A stretch of 64,000 nucleotides of DNA, taken from NCBI GenBank assembly GCA_963759115.1, contig CAVWXT010000005.1:1178001-1242000 (forward strand), in the 5' to 3' direction. Positions 57,112 through 64,000 of this stretch are shown here, piece after piece. The translations under genes were made by a program, and so were the position numbers. This DNA comes from CAVWXT01 sp963759115 (GTDB taxonomy: Bacteria > Planctomycetota > Planctomycetia > Pirellulales > Thermoguttaceae). Under the pieces are notes generated by a model. That model ran no database searches. It had not been told where the DNA came from and saw only the letters and a list, made by a program, of their open reading frames with translations. Positions within the stretch are counted from its first letter, which is position 1; each line of letters begins with the position of its first letter.

Positions 57112-58125
57112 TTGCCGATATTCGATAAGACCACTCCGATCCCCATCCTCCAGTCTTCCCAGTCCGTGCCATCCTTCTCCGGAAACCGTCACGCGATCAG
57201 CGGCACCGCCTTCTGCCTGGTGTCGGCGCTGGCATACACCGCGGTCAACGTGTGCATGCGGCAACTGACGATCCTCCGGTGCGATCCGATTTGGGCGGTT
57301 TTTAATCGCGAACTGGTCACAACGCTCATAGTCGCACCGTGGCTGGCCTGGCGGGCGATCAGTGGCAAGCCGACGCTGCCCTCCGGCCAAACCCTGGGAC
57401 GCCTCGTGTTGGTTGGGTTGCTCATCCAGGTCGTCGGCAACGTCTGCGCACAATGGGCACTGGGCGTGGTCGGGCTGGCGATTTCGGTCCCGGCCGTCTA
57501 TGGCGTCACGATCACCAGCGGGGCCGTACTCGGCCACCTCTGGCTGGGCGAGAAGGTCTCGTACCGCTCGATGGCGGCCATCGGGCTGTTGTTGGCCTCG
57601 CTGGCGCTGCTGGGACAGGGAGCCGAGTCGGCCGGCCGGGCGATCACGGGGTCGGAGGCGGTTCCGCCCGGTCCACTCGTGCTGGTTGCGGCCGTGGCCG
57701 CCGCCGGCCTGGCAGGGGCCGTCTTCGCCCTGTTGAACATTACCATCCGCCACTCCGTCACGCGAACCACCTTGCCCACGGCCGTCGCGTTCTTGATTCC
57801 CCTCACCGGCGCGATCAGCCTGGGGCCCATCACGGTGTGCCGATTTGGTCTGGAGCCGTTCTACAACACCTCGGGGGAACAACTCGCCCTGATGGCCGCC
57901 GCGGGCGCATTCAATCTCATTGGATTCGTGGCCCTGATTCACGGTTTGCAGCGGACCACCGTGGTTCACGCCAACGTGCTGAACGCCTCCCAGGTGGCGA
58001 TGGCCGCGTTGGCCGGCATCGCCCTGTTCCGCGAGCCGCCAAATCCCTGGCTGCTGCTGGGCGTTATTCTGACGATTGCGGGGATTCTGTGGATTGACCG
58101 CCCGGTCGAGGGTGGAAGCCTGTAG
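57112..58125 (+). CDS. EamA/DMT-family transporter
   Basis: 337 residues if the TTG at 57112 is used (a GTG at 57166 is the alternative; neither has a strong ribosome site). Ten membrane helices in two halves, each about 140 residues, the EamA repeat (AISGTAFCLVSALAYTAVNV to LALLGQG; VAAAGLAGAVFALLN to TIAGILWID). The final part reads VALIHGLQRTTVVHANVLNASQV..AALAGIALFREPPN. Drug/metabolite transporters export or import small solutes; the substrate is not predictable. Confidence 0.8.
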   Translation: MPIFDKTTPIPILQSSQSVPSFSGNRHAISGTAFCLVSALAYTAVNVCMRQLTILRCDPIWAVFNRELVTTLIVAPWLAWRAISGKPTLPSGQTLGRLVLVGLLIQVVGNVCAQWALGVVGLAISVPAVYGVTITSGAVLGHLWLGEKVSYRSMAAIGLLLASLALLGQGAESAGRAITGSEAVPPGPLVLVAAVAAAGLAGAVFALLNITIRHSVTRTTLPTAVAFLIPLTGAISLGPITVCRFGLEPFYNTSGEQLALMAAAGAFNLIGFVALIHGLQRTTVVHANVLNASQVAMAALAGIALFREPPNPWLLLGVILTIAGILWIDRPVEGGSL

Positions 58126-58238
58126 CCAATCATCGTCCAGCGAGGTCATGGGCTGCGAAAATGACGCATTTCCTCGCGGATTGCGGTTAGTACGAACCCC
58201 ACTATAGGACTGGTTTCCGGCTGTAACCTTCCTGTCAC

Positions 58239-58300
58239 CCTAGATTTCCTGGCTTATGCGTCTTTTGGTTGACATGAGAAATTGGGCGAAGTTATACTAA
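58239..58300. repeat. Upstream part of the tandem duplication, unit 1
   Basis: CCCTAGAT..CCTGGC..GCGTCTTT..GGTTGACATGAGAAATTGGG and on through the promoter; repeated at 58908-58970. The homology continues into the genes that follow. Confidence 0.75.
58269..58298 (+). promoter_or_regulatory. Promoter of the first coiled-coil gene
   Basis: TTGACA (58269-58274), 18 bases, TATACT (58293-58298); near-consensus sigma70 type, 65 bases before the ATG. Confidence 0.65.
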
Positions 58301-58363
58301 GGGGGCGGCCTTGCAGGCCAACCACTTGCTATTGTCATTCCCATTTTTCGTCGCAGGTCGAGC

Positions 58364-58912
58364 ATGAACCTCGTCGGCAAGATTTTTGTTGTCGTGATCG
58401 CCGTGATGAGCGTCGTCTTCATGTCGTTCGCCGTGGCCGTATACGCCACCCACAAGAGCTACAAAGACGAGGTCACCGGCTTGAACGCTCAGTTCAAGGA
58501 TGAGCAAGCCCGCAACACGGCACTGAAGGAGGAGCTGGCCAAGAAGATTGCGGAGCTCAACGCCGAGAAGGCGGCCAAGAAGGAAGCCCTGGCCAAGCTG
58601 GAGAACGAGTTGGTCGTTCTGAAAGAAGAATACGCGATGCGCAAGAAGAACCAAGCAGAATTGGAGGCGGCGGAGGATAAGGCGGTAGGCGAGATGGACA
58701 AGACGCAGGGCAACGTTGCCAGCCGCTACGAAGAACTGCAGAAGCTCCAGACCGATATTGTTGCCACCCAGAAGAAACGTGACGAGCATGTCAGCAATGT
58801 CGTCAAGCTGACCGACCAGTTGAATCAACTGGAGAACGACAGGGAGCAACTCCGCAAGCGAAACGTGGACTTGGCCAAGGACGCCGCCCAGGCCGATAAG
58901 CTGTCTCCCTAG
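58364..58912 (+). CDS. Membrane-anchored coiled-coil protein, truncated duplicate
   Basis: 182 residues. N-terminal membrane helix (MNLVGKIFVVVIAVMSVVFM, ending FAVAVYA) then a long heptad-rich coiled coil (KDEQARNTALKEELAKKIAE, LTDQLNQLENDREQLRKRN). It ends KLSP-stop exactly where the duplicated upstream segment of the second copy begins, so it lacks the C-terminal beta domain of its neighbour. Possibly a periplasmic or cytoplasmic rod; function unknown. Near mreB, so a cell-shape role is thinkable but unproven. Confidence 0.75.
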   Translation: MNLVGKIFVVVIAVMSVVFMSFAVAVYATHKSYKDEVTGLNAQFKDEQARNTALKEELAKKIAELNAEKAAKKEALAKLENELVVLKEEYAMRKKNQAELEAAEDKAVGEMDKTQGNVASRYEELQKLQTDIVATQKKRDEHVSNVVKLTDQLNQLENDREQLRKRNVDLAKDAAQADKLSP

Positions 58913-58970
58913 ATCGCCTGGTTTACGCGTCTTTGGTTGACATGAGAAATTGGGCAAAGCTATACTAATA
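58908..58970. repeat. Upstream part of the tandem duplication, unit 2
   Basis: Repeats the leader and promoter of 58239-58300 starting at CCCTAGAT, which supplies the stop codon of the first copy. Confidence 0.75.
58937..58966 (+). promoter_or_regulatory. Promoter of the second coiled-coil gene
   Basis: TTGACA (58937-58942), 18 bases, TATACT (58961-58966); duplicated with the gene. Confidence 0.65.
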
Positions 58971-59032
58971 GAGCGACATTGCAGGCCAGTGGCCTGCTCC
59001 TGTCTGTCACCATTCTTTCTCGCAGGTCAAGC

Positions 59033-59879
59033 ATGAACCTCGTCGGCAAGATCTTTGTCGTCCTGATTGTCTTCATGAGCGTTGTCTTCATGTCGTTCGC
59101 GGTGGCGGTCAACGCCACGCACAAGAACTGGAAGAACGTGGTCACGGCCCCAGATACCGGTTTGGAAGACCAACTGAAGAAGGAAAGACAGACCAATCAG
59201 GTACTAGTCGAGGAACGCGACAGCAAGACCAAGGAACTCAATGCCGAGAAGGCCGCCAGCCAGGAGGCCCTGACCAAGGTGAAGAACGAGCTGGCCGAAG
59301 TGAGCAAGAAGTATGCGGAACTCGAGAAGGGCCAAGAGTGCTGGGGAAGTCGGAGCGGGCCGCCGTCGCCACCATGGGCACCACCCAGGATAACGCCACC
59401 AAGAGCTACGATGAACTGAAGAAGTTGCGGACCGACGTCCTCGACGCCCAGAAGGAACGCGACGAGCACTTCAAAAAGCTCGTGAAACTGACCGACGAGC
59501 TGAATCAACTGAAGAGCGAAGAGGAGCGACTCCGCAGCACGAACGTCGCCTTGGCCCAGGACGTCGCTCGGAACAAGGACCTGCTGCGGAAATTGGGCTA
59601 CGACGCCAGTCGCAGCTATCCCGACGTGCCGCCGGTCGTTGACGGCGTGATCCTGGCTACGCCAGGGGCCGGCCTGGTCGAAATCTCGATCGGCTCCGAC
59701 CAAGGACTCATGAAGGGGCACCGCTTGAGGTCTACCGCACCGGCGGCGGACAGAGCACCTACGTCGGCCGCATCGAAGTGGTCAAAACGAGTCCCGATCG
59801 AGCAGTGTGCAAGATCGACCCGAAGTTTCAAAACAGCAACATGATGGTGGGTGACCGTGTCGCCACGAAAATCAAGTAA
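59033..59879 (+). CDS. Membrane-anchored coiled-coil protein, full-length copy
   Basis: About 281 residues. The first 25 residues are nearly identical to the upstream copy (MNLVGKIFVVLIVFMSVVFM). The coiled coil (LKKERQTNQVLVEERDSKTK; LTDELNQLKSEEERLRSTN) is followed by a small beta domain, VDGVILATPGAGLVEISIGS, GLMKGHRL, then TYVGRIEVVKTSPDRAVCKI and NMMVGDRVATKI. This end resembles the beta domains of MreC-like and FlgA-type proteins. Indels near 59340 and 59725. Upstream of mreB on the same strand. Confidence 0.75.
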
Positions 59880-60147
59880 GACGCCGCCTCCGGAAGCCGC
59901 GACCTCCGCCGACCGCGTATCGCAAGCCTCGGGCCGACCTGTACACGGTCCTCCTGGTGATTGCGCTGTTGGCGCTGCTGGTCGGCATCCTCTTCCTGTA
60001 CCTGGAGAACAGCTCTACGAATTGAAGACCAAGGGCGCCCCGGCCGTGTCGATGTTGCGGGACCGGGTGCCCGAGGGCGGCTATCAGGGGATGGCCGTCT
60101 GCAATCGCGCGTCAGCCTTCGGCGGTCCCGTTTCTGCCGTCGGTTGA
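59857..60147 (+). CDS. Small single-helix membrane protein
   Basis: A GTG at 59857 overlapping the previous stop begins a basic stretch SPRKSSKTPPP; in the shifted frame RKPRPPPTAYRKPRADLYTV leads into one membrane helix (LLVIALLALLVGILFLYLE) and, after another shift, LYELKTKGAPAVSM. Two indels are assumed. The gene order after a coiled-coil protein is all the context available; function unknown. Confidence 0.45.
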   Translation: MSPRKSSKTPPPEAATSADRVSQASGRPVHGPPGDCAVGAAGRHPLPVPGEQLYELKTKGAPAVSMLRDRVPEGGYQGMAVCNRASAFGGPVSAVG

Positions 60148-60148
60148 C

Positions 60149-60215
60149 CGCAGGGTGGTGCCGCCCACCGACCCGCAGTCCATTGCGGCGGGCAATGCCC
60201 GCCCTACACAGACCT
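60149..60215. repeat. Short dispersed repeat AGGGTGGTGCCGCCCACCGA
   Basis: Related to 43741-43835; includes GCGGCGGGCAATGCCCGCC, a small hairpin. Lies between the small membrane protein and mreB. Confidence 0.4.
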
Positions 60216-60230
60216 CCTGTTCGAGCACGG

Positions 60231-61280
60231 ATGCTCCAAAACCTCCTGAGCCACTTCCGTTGCGACCTGGCCGTCGATCTGGGAACGGCCAACACGCTGA
60301 TCTGCGTGGTCGGCGAAGGGCTGGTGCTCAACGAGCCGTCGGTGGTCGCCGTGCAGCAGGGCACGGGCGAATCCTCTCCGGCGGCTGCGCGGTGGGGCAC
60401 CTGGCCAAGCAGATGGAAGGCCGCACGCCCGACTCGATCTCGGTCGTTCGCCCGCTGCGCAACGGCGTGATCACCGATTTCGAGCTGTGCGAGGCGATGC
60501 TCCGCTATTTTCTTCGCAAGGCCCAGCGGCCCGGCTGGCGGCTGCGGCCCCGCGTGCTGGTGGGCGTGCCCGGCTGCATCACGCCGGTCGAGAAGCGGGC
60601 CGCCTTCAACAGCGTACACCGCGCCGGGGCCGGCCAGGTGTGGGTCATGCCCGAGGCCAAGGCCGCGGCCATCGGCGTCGGCCTGCCCATCGCCGAGCCC
60701 ATCGGCCAGCATGGTCTGCGACATCGGCGGCGGCACCACCGAAGTGGCCGTGATGAGCCTGGCCGACACCGTGGCGGCCCAATCCGTCCGCACCGGCGGC
60801 GACCGGATGGACCAGGCCATCGTCGATTATCTCCGCCGCCACTACAGCCTCCGCATCGGACTGCCGGCCGCCGAGCGGCTGAAGATCGACATCGGCAGCG
60901 CCTATCCGTTGGAAGAGGAGCGGGCGGTCGAGATCAGCGGCGTCGACACCGTCAGCGGGCTGCCGCGCAAGGCCACCGTCACCAGCGAGGAGGTCCGCCA
61001 GGCCCTCGGCGATCCGCTGCAAGAAATCCTCGAAGCCATCAAGGCCACGCTCGACCATTGCAGCCCCGATCTGGCCGCCGATCTGGTGGACAACGGCCTG
61101 GTGCTCTGCGGCGGCGGCGTCGCTGCTGCGGCGGATCGACCGCTTCATCAACGAGCAGACCGGCCTGCCGGTGCGCTCACGGCCGAGCCGCTGACGGCCG
61201 TCGCCAAGGGACTGCTGATCTGCATGGAGCATTTCCACCAGTGGCGCCGCTGGCTGCAATCGAGCGAGGAGGATGTGTAG
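60231..61280 (+). CDS. mreB: Rod-shape protein MreB
   Basis: About 349 residues, ATG 60231. MreB motifs: LAVDLGTANTLICVVGEGLV (phosphate 1), SGGCAVGHLAKQMEGRTPD, VRPLRNGVITDFE, MVCDIGGGTTEVAVMSL (phosphate 2) and the adenosine motif near LVLCGGG. At least three indels (near 60375, 60710 and 61125). Actin-like filament that guides cell-wall synthesis. Not followed by mreC. Confidence 0.9.
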
Positions 61281-61460
61281 GAGGGGGGCAGGGGATTGGG
61301 GGTTTGAGGGGCGAACGCCCTGGGACTGCGGTCCCGGGGGGGATTCCGTTGGTGGTTTGCGGCGCTCACCAATCTCTCTTTGGGAACCCAACGGCATTCC
61401 CAATCGTCTATAATGGGGAATCGCACGGCGGCCGAGCCAGACGGCTACGAGGAGCAAATC

Positions 61461-62931
61461 ATGCGCCTTTCCGCAAATGGCGAACGCAGAGCCAGCGGCC
61501 TCGCTGTAGCCGCGGCGTTCCTGCTGACAATCGCAGTGCTGGTCGGGGCTGAGCGAGCACAATCTCAAGCCGCCCCGCCTGACGCCAAGGCGGCCGCTGA
61601 GAATGCCGTGGACGCCAACTCACCGGCTGCGATCCTCGCCGAGGCGCACGCGGCCGCACGCCAGATCGAGGAGGCTGAACGGAAAGTGTCGGCCCTCTGT
61701 GAGATTGCGACGGCCGAAGCCTTTGCTAAGCTGACCGAGCAGGCCCGCCGCACGTTTGCTGAGGCACTCACCACCGCCAGGGGCATAAAGGCGCCCGACC
61801 CAGAGAATGAACAGGACAAGAGAGAGGATGCCCTCCATGAGATCGCCGTTAACCAGATAGAGGCAGGTTTCATTTCCGAGGCGATTGCCACCCAAACGGA
61901 GATTGTGAGTCCGGAGGGAAGATGGTGGGTCCACTATGAAATCGTCGAACGGGTGTGCTCCTTCGAGGACACCAAAGAGAAGCTCGCAGCGCTAGCCCAG
62001 ATCATTGCCGCCGAGGCGAAGGCCCCTCGCCTGGTCGCCGAAACGCAGTCGCCGACCGGAGAAGGAGAAGTTGCCAAAGACGATTGGATTGATTGGGCCC
62101 GCTCCGAATTGGCCTCCACTCAGGCCAAGGCGGAGGCTTTTCCCAAGGCGTTCGCGACAGCCCGTGAGATCAAGGACCCCTTTTGGAAGACTTCGGCCCT
62201 AACGCACATCGCCGCAGCGCAAGCCGAGGCGCGGCTCGTGGAAGATGCCCGCAAGAGTTTCGCCGAGGCCCTGAACGCAATTCACGGTATCGAAGCTCCA
62301 CGCGGAAAAGCGTGGGCTCTTCGCGATATCGGGGTCGCCCAGGCGCAAGCCGCCATGAAAGAGCAAGCCCGCGGGACCTTCGCACGAGCGGTTGCCACCG
62401 CGCAACGCATTGAAGATTGTCGAGGTGAGTTGCGCTGCGCATCCAGCACGAACATCGGCATAGGTGACTCTAGAGCAGGAATCTTATCTGCGATTGCCGC
62501 CGACCAAGCCGACGCCGGACTGTTCGATGACGCCGTTTCAACCGCATTGGCGATTGAAGATGTGCATGCCAAGGTCAGCAATCTTTGCGGGATCGCCGCC
62601 GCGCAGTCCAAGGCAGGACTAGCCGAACGGGCGCGCGCAGAATTTCGCAAAGGCACAAACCATCGCGCGGGGAATCAAAGAGGACGGCAGCCGCGATTGG
62701 GTTCTTGGCCTTGTCGTCGCTGCGGAGGCGCAGGCCGGACTTCTCACTGAAGCGATTACCGCCGCCGGAGGAATCGAAAATGCAAACCGATCGGCACTTT
62801 GTGAAATTGCCGTTGCCCAGGCCAAAGCGGGAATGACCGAGAGGGCCCGCGAGACATTTGCCCGCGCGATTACGAAGGCCTCGACATTATCGGCCGACCA
62901 GACAGCCGAGTTAGTCGCTGTTCAAAAATAA
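61461..62931 (+). CDS. Secreted or anchored helical-repeat protein (AQAKAG repeats)
   Basis: About 489 residues, ATG 61461 with GAGGAG upstream. A hydrophobic start (LAVAAAFLLTIAVLVGAERA) leads into tandem helical repeats of about 35-40 residues with the pattern AL..IA.AQA.AG....A..TF..A...A..I (for example TSALTHIAAAQAEARLVEDA, ALRDIGVAQAQAAMKEQARG, ALCEIAVAQAKAGMTERARE). This is a TPR-like solenoid, probably binding other proteins. An indel near 62645 splits the last third. Function unknown. Confidence 0.7.
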
Positions 62932-62984
62932 GTTAGCCGTTTGTATAATCTGCGTATTCCGCTTCCATGGATGGAGAGACGGTC

Positions 62985-64000
62985 ATGGCAGACAAGGATT
63001 GCAGGCGCATTCGCCGGTGTCGCTGCCGAGGATGTCGCTCGCGTAGCGATGCGGATTTGGTTGCGTACCATCGGGCCATCAATCGAGTGATGGCCGAGTT
63101 GGACGAACGGAGTCGGCGGTTGTTCGCCGGGATCGTGGCCCGGCAACGCGGACACGGGGGCGTCCAGTTGGTGGCGGAAATCACCGGCCTGAGCCGTATG
63201 ACAATCCGCCGGGGATTGCGCGAAAGCGAACGCGGACAGGTGGCGTCTTCAGAGCGAGTACGGCGTCCCGGCGGCGGACGAAAACGAGTCGAAAAAAAAC
63301 GCCACGTGTGCGGGAGTTGTTGAAGGGGCTGTTGCGGGATGCGACGGCTGGCGATCCGATGGGTGGTCTGCGGTGGACGCACAAGACCACCCGCAACCTG
63401 GCCGCTGCATTGACGCGACGTGGCGTACCGGTCGGGCACGTGACGGTGGCTCGGTTGCTGCGAGCACAGAAGTACTCGTTGCGATCGAACCGCAAGCGGT
63501 TGGGTGGGAAGAGAGATCCCTATCGGGATCAGCAATTCCGCCTGTTGGGACGTCGGCGACGGCGATTCCAACGGCAAGGGTGGCCGGTAATCAGTGTGGA
63601 TACGAAGAAAAAGGAGTTGGTGGGCAACTTCAAAAATAACGGACGCAGTTGGCGGTGTGAGGACCGCGACGTGCTGGACCACGACTTTCCCACACTGGCC
63701 CGCGGCCGCGCCTATCCCTACGGCATCTATGACGAGAATCGCAATGAGGGCTATGTCGTGATCGGCACAACTCATCAGACAGCGACCTTTGCCGTGCGTG
63801 CCATTCGCTCGTGGTGGCTGAAGGTTGGGCGGCGTCGGTACTCGGGTGTGTCTCGGTTGGCCATCGAAGCCGACAGCGGAGGTGCCAACGGCAACCGTTG
63901 TTGGGCTTGGAAGGTGGGCCTGCAAGAATTGGCTGACGAATTCAGATTGACGATCACGGTCGGGCATTATCCCGCAGGAGCCTCCAAGTGGAACCCGATC
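62985..64000 (+). mobile_element. ISAzo13-type transposase gene, cut by the window end
   Basis: ATG 62985 with GGAGAG upstream. An N-terminal helix-turn-helix (VAEITGLSRMTIRRGLRES) is followed, after an indel in an A8 run near 63296, by the catalytic domain: VISVDTKKKELVGNFKN, PYGIYDENRNEGYV, IEADSGGANGNR and HYPAGASKWNPI, which are typical of the ISAzo13 family. The C-terminus and right end lie outside. The left end would be near 62935, immediately after the stop of the preceding gene; a terminal repeat cannot be confirmed. Confidence 0.85.

Overview
The window looks like a chromosomal piece of a GC-rich planctomycete, probably an uncultured one. The main reason is a complete PVM-type bacterial microcompartment (BMC) operon, a locus known mainly from Planctomycetes and Verrucomicrobia. 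The protein styles agree: secreted proteins with short signal peptides, membrane-anchored Hsp70-like proteins, an HtrA with two PDZ domains, and paralogous coiled-coil proteins. No rRNA, tRNA or CRISPR array was seen. Many genes are split by single-base indels although their proteins are otherwise well conserved. I treat these genes as single genes and read most of the breaks as uncorrected long-read sequencing errors.

Layout. (1) 1-9.4 kb, respiration: the end of an outer-membrane beta-barrel, then on the minus strand a 12-heme NapC-type cytochrome, an 11-heme cytochrome fused to a b-type membrane domain, and a c554-like tetraheme protein. Divergent from these is a plus-strand operon of Rieske protein, fused cytochrome b and a 9-heme cytochrome. 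(2) 9.5-15.7 kb: cytochrome c maturation genes ccmE-F-A-B-C-D. Two 114-bp MITE-like elements flank ccmEF, and the CcmE is of the CxxxY type. The maturation system sits beside the multiheme proteins it would serve. (3) 15.6-18.8 kb, minus: aldolase-like protein, sugar isomerase and PfkB kinase, overlapping or closely spaced. (4) 18.8-19.7 kb: an apparently ORF-less group II intron directly downstream of a nested palindrome. (5) 19.7-28.2 kb, minus: the BMC operon, read in the order DeoR regulator, PduL, two hexamer shell proteins, acetate kinase, pentamer, acylating aldehyde dehydrogenase, pentamer, RpiB-like protein, pentamer, class II aldolase, lactate/malate-type dehydrogenase. Region 3 plausibly makes the ketose phosphate that the BMC aldolase cleaves to lactaldehyde; the dehydrogenase, PduL and AckA then give propionyl-CoA, propionyl phosphate, propionate and ATP.

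(6) 28.5-34.9 kb: a receiver-domain protein, two consecutive Hsp70-like genes (the first with a C-terminal membrane anchor), a site-2 protease and a zinc-ribbon membrane protein. (7) 35-44.8 kb: serA, a CDF transporter with three tandem C-terminal domains, tsaB, a phosphoesterase, yidC with an inserted PDZ domain, mnmE with an in-frame repeat insertion, a YbaK-type deacylase and a retropepsin-like protein. (8) 44.9-55.4 kb: glpD, a secretin-like secreted protein, toxin-antitoxin remnants, an alkaline phosphatase with an internal amber codon, an orphan radical SAM protein, ugd, a nucleotidyltransferase, a VapBC-like pair, a DUF2007 protein and HtrA. (9) 55.7-64 kb: recA with a palindromic operator over its -10 box, a DMT transporter, a tandemly duplicated coiled-coil gene, mreB, a helical-repeat protein and an ISAzo13-type transposase cut by the window end.

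Dispersed palindromic repeats of at least five families lie between genes and, once, inside a gene.
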